From the NCBI RefSeq assembly GCF_963682185.1, contig NZ_OY821667.1, positions 3,919,501 to 3,983,500 of the forward strand: a stretch of 64,000 nt of DNA. Direction: 5' to 3'. The notes below the pieces were generated by a model. That model was not told where the DNA came from and ran no database searches. It saw only the letters and a list, made by a program, of their open reading frames with translations. Position 1 is the stretch's first letter. Each line of letters starts with the position of its first letter. Source of the stretch: an uncultured Cohaesibacter sp. Lineage in GTDB: Bacteria; Pseudomonadota; Alphaproteobacteria; Rhizobiales; Cohaesibacteraceae. Made by a program: the position numbers and the translations under genes. Positions 9,163 to 17,546 of this stretch are shown piece by piece.

Positions 9163-9775
9163 GTGTCCTTCGTCGCAACGCTTCAACACTATTTGATTAC
9201 GCTGTCGACGGGTACAGTCGTCGCGCGCGTGGTTGCTTCGCCAGATGCATGGCCGGTCCTTTCTGACATCGTTTGGTCTGGAATCTTGGCTGTCATGATT
9301 ATCGAAATGATTTTAGGATCAAAGCCGGCTCACGTGATGAGCGCAAGACATGCTGCTCAGTTGACCCTTTTGCTATTGCTTCTCGCAATCATCGAAAAAC
9401 GCGACGAAGATGATCGCCAAGCCTTTGCTGATGAACTGGGGGTGAAGCGAGAGGATCTCTATAGCGGGATCCCGAAGATCGAGCTTGAAGACGTGTGTGC
9501 GGCTATCGTCAAACGCAACGCTTCAACCCGAAATAGTCCGCCTTTATGCTTTGCTGAGCGACGAAGCGCTGCAGCCCAATCACCCCGTACATGACTATTT
9601 TGCCAAGCGAGAACAACAGGTGATCAATACCTTTAGTGAGATCAGCATGGCGCCTCAAGCACAAGGGCGCCTTCTGCTTTCGCTCATGGATGGTGTCCAA
9701 TTGAGGTGGCTGCGGGACATTGCAAATGTCGACCTGATTGCCGAATGGAAAGCTGCTTCTTCCTTTCTGTTTTGA
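9163..9775 (+). pseudogene. Frameshifted remnant of a TetR-family regulator
   Basis: Two overlapping frames together give a recognisable TetR-type C-terminal ligand domain. The first (9163-9594) contributes RDEDDRQAFADELGVKRE and EDVCAAIVKRNAS. The second (9485-9775) continues with PEIVRLYALLSDEALQP, HPVHDYFAKREQQV and the family-typical end LRDIANVDLIAEWKA. A single shift near 9515-9530 joins them. No intact helix-turn-helix is seen upstream, where the first frame instead reads a hydrophobic, unconvincing sequence. Most likely a decayed regulator that once served a neighbouring operon. A programmed frameshift is possible but there is no slippery site evident, and a sequencing error cannot be excluded. 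Confidence 0.55.
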
Positions 9776-10031
9776 AGTGATCAAATGGCCAGTCTCCGGC
9801 AGGAGCAATTCACCATTATATTTAACAGGCATGGGGTCGTTCGAGTATTCAACTTGTTCTTGCAGTAGGTGATGTCTCTATTGGGCATCTCGATGGATCA
9901 TGTGAGACGCTGCGTTGAATACTCGATACAAATCGCGACACGAGCATATAAGCGCACCTGCTTGCAAACCCGTGTCTTGCGTCTGAAACCAGTCAGCCTA
10001 GTCCTTGGGGAAAGATATTCACTTTGCCCGT

Positions 10032-10088
10032 TTGGCGCGTTGACTCTGTTTCAGTACAATCGGATGATCAGGAAAGGATTGTCTGATC
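10032..10088 (+). promoter_or_regulatory. Candidate promoter and inverted repeat upstream of dhaK
   Basis: A sigma70-like pair TTGGCG (10032-10037) - 17 bp - TACAAT (10055-10060) lies about 90 bp before dhaK. Just downstream is the inverted repeat GATCAG (10066-10071) / CTGATC (10083-10088), a possible operator. Intergenic bases 9776-10151 show no other recognisable feature apart from an 8-bp hairpin near 10094-10113. Confidence 0.35.
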
Positions 10089-10151
10089 CGAGAAGAGAGG
10101 GCTGTGCCCTCTTCGCGCCTGAGCCTCGGAAACATCCGATTGGGGGAAATC

Positions 10152-11219
10152 ATGAAAAAGCTAATCAACAACGCCGAAGATGTCATTGACGAGCAACTGA
10201 AGGGCCTTGCGAGTGCCCACGCGGAGCTTGATGTGCATTTTGATCCAAAATTTGTCTGTGTGGCAGAGGGTGTGAAGGATCGCGTCGCGATCGTGTCCGG
10301 TGGAGGAGCCGGCCATGAACCCTTGCATGCAGGGTATGTCGGCATGGGCATGCTAGACGCGGCCTGCCCCGGGCAGGTGTTCACCTCACCTACGCCCGAC
10401 CAGATGGTCGAAGCCTGCAAGGCGGTGAACGGCGGCAAGGGCATTCTTCAGATCGTGAAGAACTATACCGGCGACGTGATGAATTTCCAGATGGCAGCTG
10501 ATCTGCTCCGTGACGAGGGCATCGAGGTGCGCAATATCGTCATCGACGATGATGTCGCCTTGAAAGACTCGCTGTACACCGCAGGTCGCCGCGGTCTTGG
10601 AGCCACAGTGATCGCAGAGAAGGTCTGTGGGGCTGCCGCGCTGGAAGGCTATGATCTGGACCAACTTGCAGCTCTTTGCCGCAAGGTCAACACCTTCGGT
10701 AAGAGCATGGGCATGGCTCTTACCTCCTGCATGACACCCCAGAACGGCACGCCGAGTTTCGAGTTGCCAGAGGACGAAATGGAAATCGGCATCGGTATCC
10801 ATGGCGAACCCGGCACCGAGCGCGCAAAGATCAAGAGCGCGGACGAGGTGACGGAGATTCTGGCCAGCCGCATTCTTGAGGATGAGGCCTATACACGCTC
10901 CCTCAGCGAGTGGGATGCTGAGAGTGAATCCTGGGTCGATGTCGAGGTGACAGATATCTGCTTTGAGTCCGGCGACGAGGTTATCGCCATGGTCAACGGA
11001 ATGGGCGGAACGCCTTTGTCCGAACTCTACACCGTCTATGGCAAATTGGCAGAAGTGACTGAACGCCATGGCGTCAAGATCGTGCGCAATCTGGTCGGGA
11101 ACTATATCACTTCGCTTGAAATGGCTGGCATGTCGATCACTCTGGTCAAGGTTGATGAGGAAATCCTCCGGCTGTTCGATGCTCCGGTCAAGACACCTGC
11201 ACTGCGTTGGGGGATCTGA
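10152..11219 (+). CDS. dhaK: PTS-dependent dihydroxyacetone kinase, substrate-binding subunit DhaK
   Basis: DhaK covalently binds dihydroxyacetone as a hemiaminal and presents it to DhaL-ADP for phosphorylation to dihydroxyacetone phosphate; cytoplasmic. The 355 residues match the usual DhaK length. The [17 protein letters not shown] signature is near the N-terminus, and the substrate-binding histidine is His217 in GIGIHGEPG. The ATG at 10152 has GGGGGAAA upstream; the longer frame from 10104 lacks such a site. First gene of a dhaKLM operon; dhaL begins two bases after its stop. Confidence 0.96.
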   Translation: MKKLINNAEDVIDEQLKGLASAHAELDVHFDPKFVCVAEGVKDRVAIVSGGGAGHEPLHAGYVGMGMLDAACPGQVFTSPTPDQMVEACKAVNGGKGILQIVKNYTGDVMNFQMAADLLRDEGIEVRNIVIDDDVALKDSLYTAGRRGLGATVIAEKVCGAAALEGYDLDQLAALCRKVNTFGKSMGMALTSCMTPQNGTPSFELPEDEMEIGIGIHGEPGTERAKIKSADEVTEILASRILEDEAYTRSLSEWDAESESWVDVEVTDICFESGDEVIAMVNGMGGTPLSELYTVYGKLAEVTERHGVKIVRNLVGNYITSLEMAGMSITLVKVDEEILRLFDAPVKTPALRWGI

Positions 11220-11221
11220 AG

Positions 11222-11890
11222 ATGAATGATACTTCCTCTGGAACCGGGGTTATTACGGCCTCGGTGATTTGTACCTGGTTCGAGAAATCGGCTGAAGTCA
11301 TAGCGGACAATCGCGCCCATCTCACCGAGCTTGATGCGCCGATCGGGGATTCAGACCATGGCAACAACATGGATCGTGGCTATAAGGCAATTCTCGAGAA
11401 GCTTCCCCGGGTAGAGGATGGGGGTGGCGACATCGGTGCGATCTTCAAGCTCGTGGCGATGACGCTAATTTCCAAAGTTGGGGGGGCTTCTGGCCCCCTC
11501 TATGGAACCCTGTTTCTTGAAGGGGGAAAACCACTCTCTGGCAAGTCTGAGCTGACAGCCGAGGAGCTTGCCCGCTTCTTCGATGATGCCAGTGCTGGTG
11601 TCATCAAACGAGGCAGAGCAGAGGTCGGCATGAAAACGATGCTGGATTCGTTGGTGCCATCAGGCGAAGCCTTCAAGGCAGCGCTTTCTGCGGGCAATGA
11701 CATCCCATCAGCGCTTGCGGCTGCTGCCAATGCTGCGAGAGAAGGCATGGAGGCAACCATTCCGATGCTTGCCCAGAGAGGGCGCGCCAGCTATCTCGGC
11801 GAGCGTAGTATCGGGCATCAGGATCCCGGCGCCACGTCTTGGTATCTGATCCTGCAGGCTCTTGCTGATACAGTTGCCGAGGCATCCTGA
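11222..11890 (+). CDS. dhaL: Dihydroxyacetone kinase, ADP-binding subunit DhaL
   Basis: DhaL carries a permanently bound ADP that is recharged to ATP by phospho-DhaM and passes the phosphate to dihydroxyacetone on DhaK. It has 222 residues. The Mg-ADP-binding aspartates are in LDAPIGDSDHGNNMDRG, and KVGGASGPLYGTLF is the usual nucleotide-site motif. The ATG at 11222 is preceded by GGGGGAT inside the dhaK end; an in-frame TTG at 11207 overlapping dhaK is less likely. The stop overlaps the dhaM start (TGATG), so the two are translationally coupled. Confidence 0.95.
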   Translation: MNDTSSGTGVITASVICTWFEKSAEVIADNRAHLTELDAPIGDSDHGNNMDRGYKAILEKLPRVEDGGGDIGAIFKLVAMTLISKVGGASGPLYGTLFLEGGKPLSGKSELTAEELARFFDDASAGVIKRGRAEVGMKTMLDSLVPSGEAFKAALSAGNDIPSALAAAANAAREGMEATIPMLAQRGRASYLGERSIGHQDPGATSWYLILQALADTVAEAS

Positions 11891-14394
11891 TGATCGGTAT
11901 CGTCATCGTTTCGCACAGTCGCAAACTGTCCGACGGTCTCAAGGAAATCGCAGACGCGATGAGCGGGGCACCTGTGCCCATCGCGTCTGCTGGCGGCATT
12001 GATGATTCCGAAAATCCATTGGGTACCGACGGCATCCGTATTCTTGATGCTATCCGCGAGGTCATGTCCGACGAAGGAGTGCTCATCTTTGCTGATCTGG
12101 GGTCAGCCCGCCTGAACGCTGAAATGGCTCTTGATCTACTCGAGCCCGAAGAGCAGACAATGGTGCGTTTTTGCGATGCTCCGATTGTCGAGGGTGTCCT
12201 TGCTGCCACGGTCCAGATTGCGGCGGGGGGATCGATGCAGGAGGCGATGAAAGAAGCGCGCCAGTCCGTCCAGCTTGAGGCCGATGAGGAGCAGCCTGCG
12301 TCTGAACCATCAAATACCCTGTCGCGCAGTTTCACCATCAGGACCCTGTTGGGGCTGCATGCCCGTCCAGCTGCGCTGTTGGTAAGAAAGATGAATGCCT
12401 TTGCTGGCGATATCCGCATTGCCAATATCACAAAGGGCCGCAAAGCAGCCAATGCCAAAAGCATCAACGGCGTCATGCTCTCGGAAGTCACCGCAAATGA
12501 CACGATTTCGATTTCCACCGGTCCGGAACAGGCGGAGGCCGTCTTTGCTGCGGTTGAAGAGCTGGTCAAGGATAATTTCGGCGAGGAAGGCATGGCGCCT
12601 CCAAAGGCAGAACCGGCTTCTGTGCCCGAGCAGAAACAGTCTTCCACGCCCACTGGGGCAATCACACAAGGAGAATTGTCTGGTCTCTCGATTGCTCGTG
12701 GATTTGCAATCGGTCCGATCCATCATGTCGGAGGCGCTCTGCAAAGCGCCGAACCTGTCGCAATAGAGGATACCGGCGCTGAGATCGAACGATTTGTAAA
12801 GGCTCTCTCAGAAGCTGAGAACCAGATCCACCTGGCGATTTCGAATGCAGGAGATAGCATCAATGCCGATGATCGCAAGATCTTTGATGCCCATATAAGC
12901 TGTCTGCGAGACCCCGATCTAGTCTCCGCCGTCAAGACCAGAATTTCCAGCGAAGGCATCTGTGCCGAAGCGGTCTGGCGTGAGGAGATCATCAGGCTTT
13001 CCGGAATCTATTCCGCTCTTGATGATCGGTTGCTCAGAGAGCGGGCCGGGGACATAATTGATGTTGGTCGGCGGGTTCTTGCCATCCTTTATGGCAGCCA
13101 GAGCGATGACGGGCAGGTGACCGAGCCCGCAATCCTCGCCTATGAAGAATTGCGCCCCTCAGACATCCTGTCGCTTGATCACGGCGCAGTTCTTGGCATC
13201 TGCACCATGTTGGGTGGCGAAACGTCCCATGCTGCCATTCTCGCAAGTGCACTGGGAATTCCTGTTGTTTTTGCCCTTGGTGCCGATCTTGCCGGTGTGC
13301 CTGAAGGGCAACGGGCGCTGCTTGATGGAAGCGACGCACGGATCATTATTGACCCGGATGAGAAAACCATCGCTAGGGCAGAGCAGGAACGCAAGATCTT
13401 GAAAGACCGCCTTGCTCGCGCTGAAGAGGTCCGGCATCTGCCTGCCGAGATGCTTGATGGTCACAAGGTGCGTGCTGCGGCAAATATGGCATCCATCAGT
13501 GAGCTTGAAGGGATCACGGATAGCGGAGCCGAAGAAGTGGGGCTGCTGCGCACCGAATTTCTCTACATGCAACGCGACGTCGCGCCAGGGGAAGAAGAGC
13601 AGTATGATATCTATCGCTCGATCGTGACCGGACTTGCCGGGCGGCCCCTGACCATCCGCACTGCGGACATCGGGGGGGACAAGCCGGTCCCCTATCTTGA
13701 GCGTCCGACAGAGGATAACCCCAATCTCGGCTGGCGGGGCATACGCTACAGCCTTGCGATGCCAGATTTCTTCAAAACGCAACTTGCCGCCATTCTGCGT
13801 GCCAGTGCCCATGGTCCTGTGCGGATCATGTTCCCCCTTGTCAGCACGCTTGAGGAAGTGATGGCGGGCAAGGCTATGGTTCGGGACGTGATGGAGCTGT
13901 TGCGCGCGCGTGATCAGTCCTTTGACACCCATCTCGAAATCGGGTTGATGATCGAGGTTCCGGCAGCCGCTGACCTTGCAAGTCGGCTTGCGCGGGAGGT
14001 AGATTTCTTCAGCATCGGCACGAACGACCTGACCCAATATATGTTGGCTACGGATCGCGCGAACCCGAATGTCCGATCTCTTTATGATCCGCTTCACCCG
14101 GCTGTCCTGCATATGATAGCGAAGGTGATCAGGGCGGCTCACGATGAGGGCAAATGGGTCGGAATGTGCGGAGCTCTGGCTGGCGATACGGACGCTTTGC
14201 CACTGCTTGCAGGGCTAGGGCTTGACGAGTTCAGCATGCCGCCTTCTGGTATCGCCGAATTCAAGCTCGCGCTTTGTCAGCTACAGCTGCAGGATTGCCA
14301 GATGTTGGCAGAAACGGTCTTGCAATTGGACACAGCAAGCCGGGTCCGGGAACAGTTAAGCTTGTTCAGCAAGAGGCAACAGGCGCAGTCATAA
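11890..14394 (+). CDS. dhaM: Phosphoryl donor DhaM fused to HPr and full-length Enzyme I
   Basis: Multidomain phosphotransfer protein of 834 residues. Domains in order: EIIA-type DhaM (about 1-125, phosphohistidine His9 in VIVSHSRKL), HPr (about 145-235, His157 in GLHARPAALLV), then a complete PTS Enzyme I (about 260-834) with phosphohistidine His447 in GGETSHAAIL and the phosphoenolpyruvate-site Cys760 in GMCGALAGD. It takes phosphate from phosphoenolpyruvate and recharges the ADP on DhaL. In Escherichia coli the Enzyme I part of DhaM is truncated; here all Enzyme I regions are present, so the protein could run the whole relay alone. Third gene of dhaKLM, overlapping dhaL by one base. Confidence 0.94.
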   Translation: MIGIVIVSHSRKLSDGLKEIADAMSGAPVPIASAGGIDDSENPLGTDGIRILDAIREVMSDEGVLIFADLGSARLNAEMALDLLEPEEQTMVRFCDAPIVEGVLAATVQIAAGGSMQEAMKEARQSVQLEADEEQPASEPSNTLSRSFTIRTLLGLHARPAALLVRKMNAFAGDIRIANITKGRKAANAKSINGVMLSEVTANDTISISTGPEQAEAVFAAVEELVKDNFGEEGMAPPKAEPASVPEQKQSSTPTGAITQGELSGLSIARGFAIGPIHHVGGALQSAEPVAIEDTGAEIERFVKALSEAENQIHLAISNAGDSINADDRKIFDAHISCLRDPDLVSAVKTRISSEGICAEAVWREEIIRLSGIYSALDDRLLRERAGDIIDVGRRVLAILYGSQSDDGQVTEPAILAYEELRPSDILSLDHGAVLGICTMLGGETSHAAILASALGIPVVFALGADLAGVPEGQRALLDGSDARIIIDPDEKTIARAEQERKILKDRLARAEEVRHLPAEMLDGHKVRAAANMASISELEGITDSGAEEVGLLRTEFLYMQRDVAPGEEEQYDIYRSIVTGLAGRPLTIRTADIGGDKPVPYLERPTEDNPNLGWRGIRYSLAMPDFFKTQLAAILRASAHGPVRIMFPLVSTLEEVMAGKAMVRDVMELLRARDQSFDTHLEIGLMIEVPAAADLASRLAREVDFFSIGTNDLTQYMLATDRANPNVRSLYDPLHPAVLHMIAKVIRAAHDEGKWVGMCGALAGDTDALPLLAGLGLDEFSMPPSGIAEFKLALCQLQLQDCQMLAETVLQLDTASRVREQLSLFSKRQQAQS

Positions 14395-14563
14395 ACTCGA
14401 AACCCTTGATCGTTGGATAGGCAGCTTTCACCATCTTAATCCACGAACAGGCATGATCAGGCATGATCGGTTGCTACAACGGGCCAAGATCTTTCTCGTC
14501 GCGCTGACGGGGGACAATGGACAGTGAGGCTTGAGCCTTGCTCGGTCCCCATTCGGCAGCAAG

Positions 14564-15730
14564 TTATATGCCCAGTGCAGCTTTGACTTCGTTGATGCGC
14601 GTGCGGCTCACAGGAGCTGAAGACAGGGAAGTGATACCCTCGAAAATGCATTTCCCATTGTCTTTGCTGCGGGTAAAGCCTTTGACCTGACGAATATTGA
14701 CGATGAACGAGCGGTGGGTCTGAATGAAGTGGTCTGGTAATTGCTCGCGCGCTTCAGAAATAGACCATGAGCAGAAGTGCTTGCCGCTGCCTGTATGCAG
14801 CACGGTGTAACGCCCTTCGGCCTGAAAAGCGGCAACTTCTTCGGGCAAGATGAATTCTATCTGTCTGTTCTTGCGCTCAATCGGTATGCGGACAGGGTCT
14901 TTTCTGGTTGCGACAGGCGGCTGGCTGGGAGCGTCGTCCACCTTTGCCTGTTCGATTGCTGCCTCAGCGATCTGTGCTGCTGAGGGAGAGGAGGCTTCTG
15001 GCGTTGTAACGGGGTGGTCATGAGCTGGCACAAGAAATGTCGTTGCTGTGAACAGAAAGGCACCGCAGATAATGAAGGTGGCGAAAATCACCAGCAAGGC
15101 TAACGAACCATGGTCAATTGCCATGCTTATCGGCTCGTTGACCGGCAACACCGCAAAGCCTGTCCAGTAAATGCCTGCATAATGGATCAGTGACACGGAC
15201 ACGCCAAAAATGAATGTACCCAGAATGATGTTTCTTCTGGTTCTTTGCTTATAGGCGAGCCAGACCGCCAGAAAGCCCGTTGCCGGGCCGATGATGATGA
15301 TGACAGTCTGTCCCAAATAGTCAAAAACAGGGATACAGCCCTGAATACCCAATAGACCGACATAATGCATCGTGACGATGCCATAGCCAAGAAAGCAGCC
15401 GGCGATAATCGTATTGAGAAGACTGCGGCGAGCGAAATGCATGATGAGCAGTGCCGTGCCCGTCATCAGAATGGCAATGAGAATGGAGCTCAGTGTCCAT
15501 GGTGCATCGTAAGAAGTGGATACCGGCAATTCGAGCGCCAGAATCGCGACAAAATGCATTGACCAGATGCCACCGCCAAAGACAACAGCGGCCATTCCGA
15601 TCGACAGCTTTCGCTTGTTGATGGACAATTCCGAAATGCCATTTGTTACCGCAAAACCGGTAAAGGCTGCCAGTACCGACACCACGATAGAGGCAATCAC
15701 CAACGGCAGATTGTAGGAATAGGTTATCAT
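14564..15730 (-). CDS. Membrane MHYT-domain sensor with LytTR DNA-binding domain
   Basis: Transcription regulator of 388 residues from the ATG at 15730 (GGAGC 11 nt upstream); an in-frame GTG at 15808 lacks a ribosome site. The N-terminal part has about seven membrane helices with the three MHYT repeats (WSMHFVAI, VTMHYVGLL, SLIHYAGIYW). The His/Met residues of these repeats are proposed to bind copper and sense O2, CO or NO. The C-terminal about 100 residues are a LytTR DNA-binding domain (THRSFIVNIRQVKGF). The same MHYT-LytTR layout occurs in CoxC and CoxH of Oligotropha carboxidovorans, next to aerobic CO dehydrogenase genes. Divergent from the hypA-coo operon, it is the obvious candidate CO or redox regulator here. 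Its role is inference; the domain call is firm. Confidence 0.9.
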   Translation of the reverse strand: MITYSYNLPLVIASIVVSVLAAFTGFAVTNGISELSINKRKLSIGMAAVVFGGGIWSMHFVAILALELPVSTSYDAPWTLSSILIAILMTGTALLIMHFARRSLLNTIIAGCFLGYGIVTMHYVGLLGIQGCIPVFDYLGQTVIIIIGPATGFLAVWLAYKQRTRRNIILGTFIFGVSVSLIHYAGIYWTGFAVLPVNEPISMAIDHGSLALLVIFATFIICGAFLFTATTFLVPAHDHPVTTPEASSPSAAQIAEAAIEQAKVDDAPSQPPVATRKDPVRIPIERKNRQIEFILPEEVAAFQAEGRYTVLHTGSGKHFCSWSISEAREQLPDHFIQTHRSFIVNIRQVKGFTRSKDNGKCIFEGITSLSSAPVSRTRINEVKAALGI

Positions 15731-16130
15731 CCGCTCTAGTGCTCCGATGGTCACGTTTCTGCCTGTGAAACCGAACAGGTCCAAGGCTCGCGCACCATTT
15801 CCTTTCACAACAGTCTTAAATGGTCAACGGCATGTGCCCGACCATCGCTCCTTCCTCTCGAACAAGCCCGCAGACACTTTAGAATGAATCACGACATTAG
15901 TGAGTTGCTGGCAGCAAACATTGCTCTCCGTCAAAATGCGGTGCCAGAATGCCGCTGTGATGAAAATACCGACCAGAGTTTTCCTGAGTTGGCAGGCTCG
16001 CAAAACGAGATTTTTCAAATTTCACCCGTACTGATAGCAAATTTCGCTTTTTGCAGGGCTCCAAATAGAGACTGTTGCTACTCCTTCGTCCGCAGCACCA
16101 CGATTCTAAAAAATGCATGAAAAATGAACC

Positions 16131-16173
16131 GTTTTTCGTGCGCATTTCGTGCGGGCAAATTCGCATTTCGTGC
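16131..16173 (+). promoter_or_regulatory. Direct repeats, candidate LytTR-regulator operator
   Basis: The 11-mer GCATTTCGTGC occurs twice exactly (16142-16152 and 16163-16173), 21 bp apart, i.e. two helical turns. A third 9/11 copy (GTTTTTCGTGC) lies directly before the first (16131-16141). LytTR-type regulators such as AgrA read short direct repeats spaced this way. The repeats lie between the divergent MHYT-LytTR gene and hypA, about 160 bp before hypA. Binding by that protein is inference. Confidence 0.55.
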
Positions 16174-16198
16174 ATGGCCATCGCCTCCGAGCGGTCGA

Positions 16199-16212
16199 TT
16201 GATCCAAATCAT
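16199..16212 (+). promoter_or_regulatory. FNR/FixK-like box upstream of hypA
   Basis: TTGATCCAAATCAT matches the FNR/FixK consensus TTGAT-N4-ATCAA at nine of ten conserved positions. It is 120 bp upstream of hypA and 26 bp after the direct repeats. Such a site would tie the oxygen-sensitive CO dehydrogenase/hydrogenase operon to low oxygen. No good -10 could be fixed at the expected distance. Confidence 0.5.
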
Positions 16213-16331
16213 CAACGCAGATCCGGCTTATCGACAGTGTCTGCTTTGCCGGAAAGACCCCCGCAGCCTTTAACATGATCACGACCACGATCGGGCCGGG
16301 CTGGCAAGAAAGGACCAGGTGACTTGTCGTC

Positions 16332-16718
16332 ATGCACGAAGCAAGCATCGCGATGAGCATCTTGCGCATCGCAGTTACAGCAATGGAGGACCAGCACGAT
16401 GCTGAAGTGGATCTTATCAGAATTTCGATTGGCAAGTTGAAAGCGATCGAGCCCGAGTTGCTTGTCCATTCCTTCTCCGCTCTGTCCAAGGGAACGGTTT
16501 GCGAGAAGGCTCGGTTGGACTATCGCGAAATCCCGGTGACAGTGCGCTGCCACTCTTGTGAAGCGATCAGTGAAATCCAGCGCTTTCGCTTTCACTGTGC
16601 TGAATGCGGAGGGACCGACCTGGAAATCCTGACAGGACGGGAACTCAGGGTCGAGAAGATTTTAGCCATGCCCGTCCTGACACGGGGCCTTTCAAAACAT
16701 GTCTGTAGCTCATGCTAG
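16332..16718 (+). CDS. hypA: Hydrogenase nickel incorporation protein HypA
   Basis: Nickel metallochaperone of 128 residues that with HypB delivers Ni to the large subunit of [NiFe] hydrogenase. The N-terminal nickel site MHE is intact (MHEASIAMSI), and the structural zinc motif is two CxxC pairs (CHSC and CAEC). The ATG at 16332 is fixed by the required MHE terminus. It is the first gene of the long coo-hyp operon and cooF begins 14 bases after its stop. The 520 bp before it hold the divergent regulator's promoter, direct repeats and FNR-like box. Confidence 0.95.
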   Translation: MHEASIAMSILRIAVTAMEDQHDAEVDLIRISIGKLKAIEPELLVHSFSALSKGTVCEKARLDYREIPVTVRCHSCEAISEIQRFRFHCAECGGTDLEILTGRELRVEKILAMPVLTRGLSKHVCSSC

Positions 16719-16731
16719 AGAAAGCCGAACT

Positions 16732-17307
16732 ATGAGATCAAAAACACCAAACAAGATCATTTATGTGGACCCGCAAAAATGCCTCGGATGCCACAGTTGT
16801 GAATTTTCCTGTGCCATGGCGCACAGTGCCTCGACATCCATGTTCGATGTAGAAGCGATGAAAGATGCTGTCAGCCGCACTCATGTGGTGCGGGTGGATG
16901 ACATCAATGTGCCCATGCAATGCCGCCATTGCGAAGATGCGCCCTGTACGAAAGTGTGCCCGACTGGCGCGTTGCGTCAGGCAGAGGGGCAAGGGTCCGT
17001 TTCCATCAACGAGCAAAGCTGTATCGGCTGCAAACTGTGTTCCATGGTTTGTCCATTCGGAGTGATTTCGGTTGTTGCCCGTCCTGACCAGCAGGCCAAC
17101 GCCACCAGCAACAATGCAATCGCAACCAAATGCGACCTTTGCGAAGAATGGCGAGCACAGAATGGCGAAACCGAGACCGCTTGCGAGAAGGCTTGTCCCA
17201 CGGATGCCATCAAGCTTGTGGACCTCTACGAGTATCGCAACGCCCTGACCAGAGCCCGCGCAGCGGAAGTTGCCAAGGCTCACAAATCCATCCAGTTCTC
17301 TTTCTGA
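16732..17307 (+). CDS. cooF: CO dehydrogenase iron-sulfur electron-transfer subunit CooF
   Basis: Ferredoxin-like protein with four [4Fe-4S] motifs that takes electrons from CooS and passes them to the CooLXUH hydrogenase at the inner face of the membrane. It has 191 residues, essentially the length of Rhodospirillum rubrum CooF. Cysteine clusters in order: CLGCHSCEFSC, CRHCEDAPCTKVCP, CIGCKLCSMVCP and CDLC...CEKACP. The start was set at the ATG at 16732 (MRSKTPNKIIYVD); an ATG at 16699 overlapping hypA would add eleven atypical residues. A short coupled gene separates it from cooS. Confidence 0.95.
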   Translation: MRSKTPNKIIYVDPQKCLGCHSCEFSCAMAHSASTSMFDVEAMKDAVSRTHVVRVDDINVPMQCRHCEDAPCTKVCPTGALRQAEGQGSVSINEQSCIGCKLCSMVCPFGVISVVARPDQQANATSNNAIATKCDLCEEWRAQNGETETACEKACPTDAIKLVDLYEYRNALTRARAAEVAKAHKSIQFSF

Positions 17308-17329
17308 ACAACCGACCGGAATCCACTTC

Positions 17330-17545
17330 GTGACCGACAAATCTGACAGGGCCAATCCCACACAGCCGCCATTATGGGGGCCGGGAAGTTCCAGGCCAGA
17401 ACCGACGCTTGGGGCATGTGCAAGATGCTCTGGCATCTCCAAACTCCTATCCGAACTGGATCCGACCAACAGGCAAGCAGCCTCCTGCGAGGGATGCAAT
17501 CCTCTTGCCCAGACCCTTCGTTCCACGCAACGGGAAGACACATAA
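17330..17545 (+). CDS. Small double-CxxC protein between cooF and cooS
   Basis: Unrecognised 71-residue protein read from a GTG at 17330 (GGAA about 8 nt upstream), ending in a TAA one base before the cooS ATG, which suggests translational coupling. It has two CxxC pairs (CARC at 30-33 and CEGC at 53-56), which could hold a zinc ion or an iron-sulfur cluster, and a proline-rich N-terminus. In R. rubrum cooF and cooS are directly adjacent, so this is an insertion into the canonical order. A role in electron transfer or metal delivery to CooS is inference. It could also be just a leader with chance coding character; the tight fit and paired motifs argue otherwise. Confidence 0.5.
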   Translation: MTDKSDRANPTQPPLWGPGSSRPEPTLGACARCSGISKLLSELDPTNRQAASCEGCNPLAQTLRSTQREDT

Positions 17546-17546
17546 A

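Noticed and set aside
9869-10189. A 106-codon frame running into dhaK
   Set aside because: No ribosome site, cysteine/arginine-rich unprotein-like sequence, overlaps the dhaK start in another frame.
13159-14142. A 327-codon open frame antisense to dhaM
   Set aside because: A mirror of the Enzyme I coding sequence; no protein-like motifs.
15809-16331. CooA-type operator (TGTCA-N6-CGACA) upstream of hypA
   Set aside because: Searched by eye; only fragments such as CGACAGTGTC at 16232 occur, without the required spacing and symmetry.
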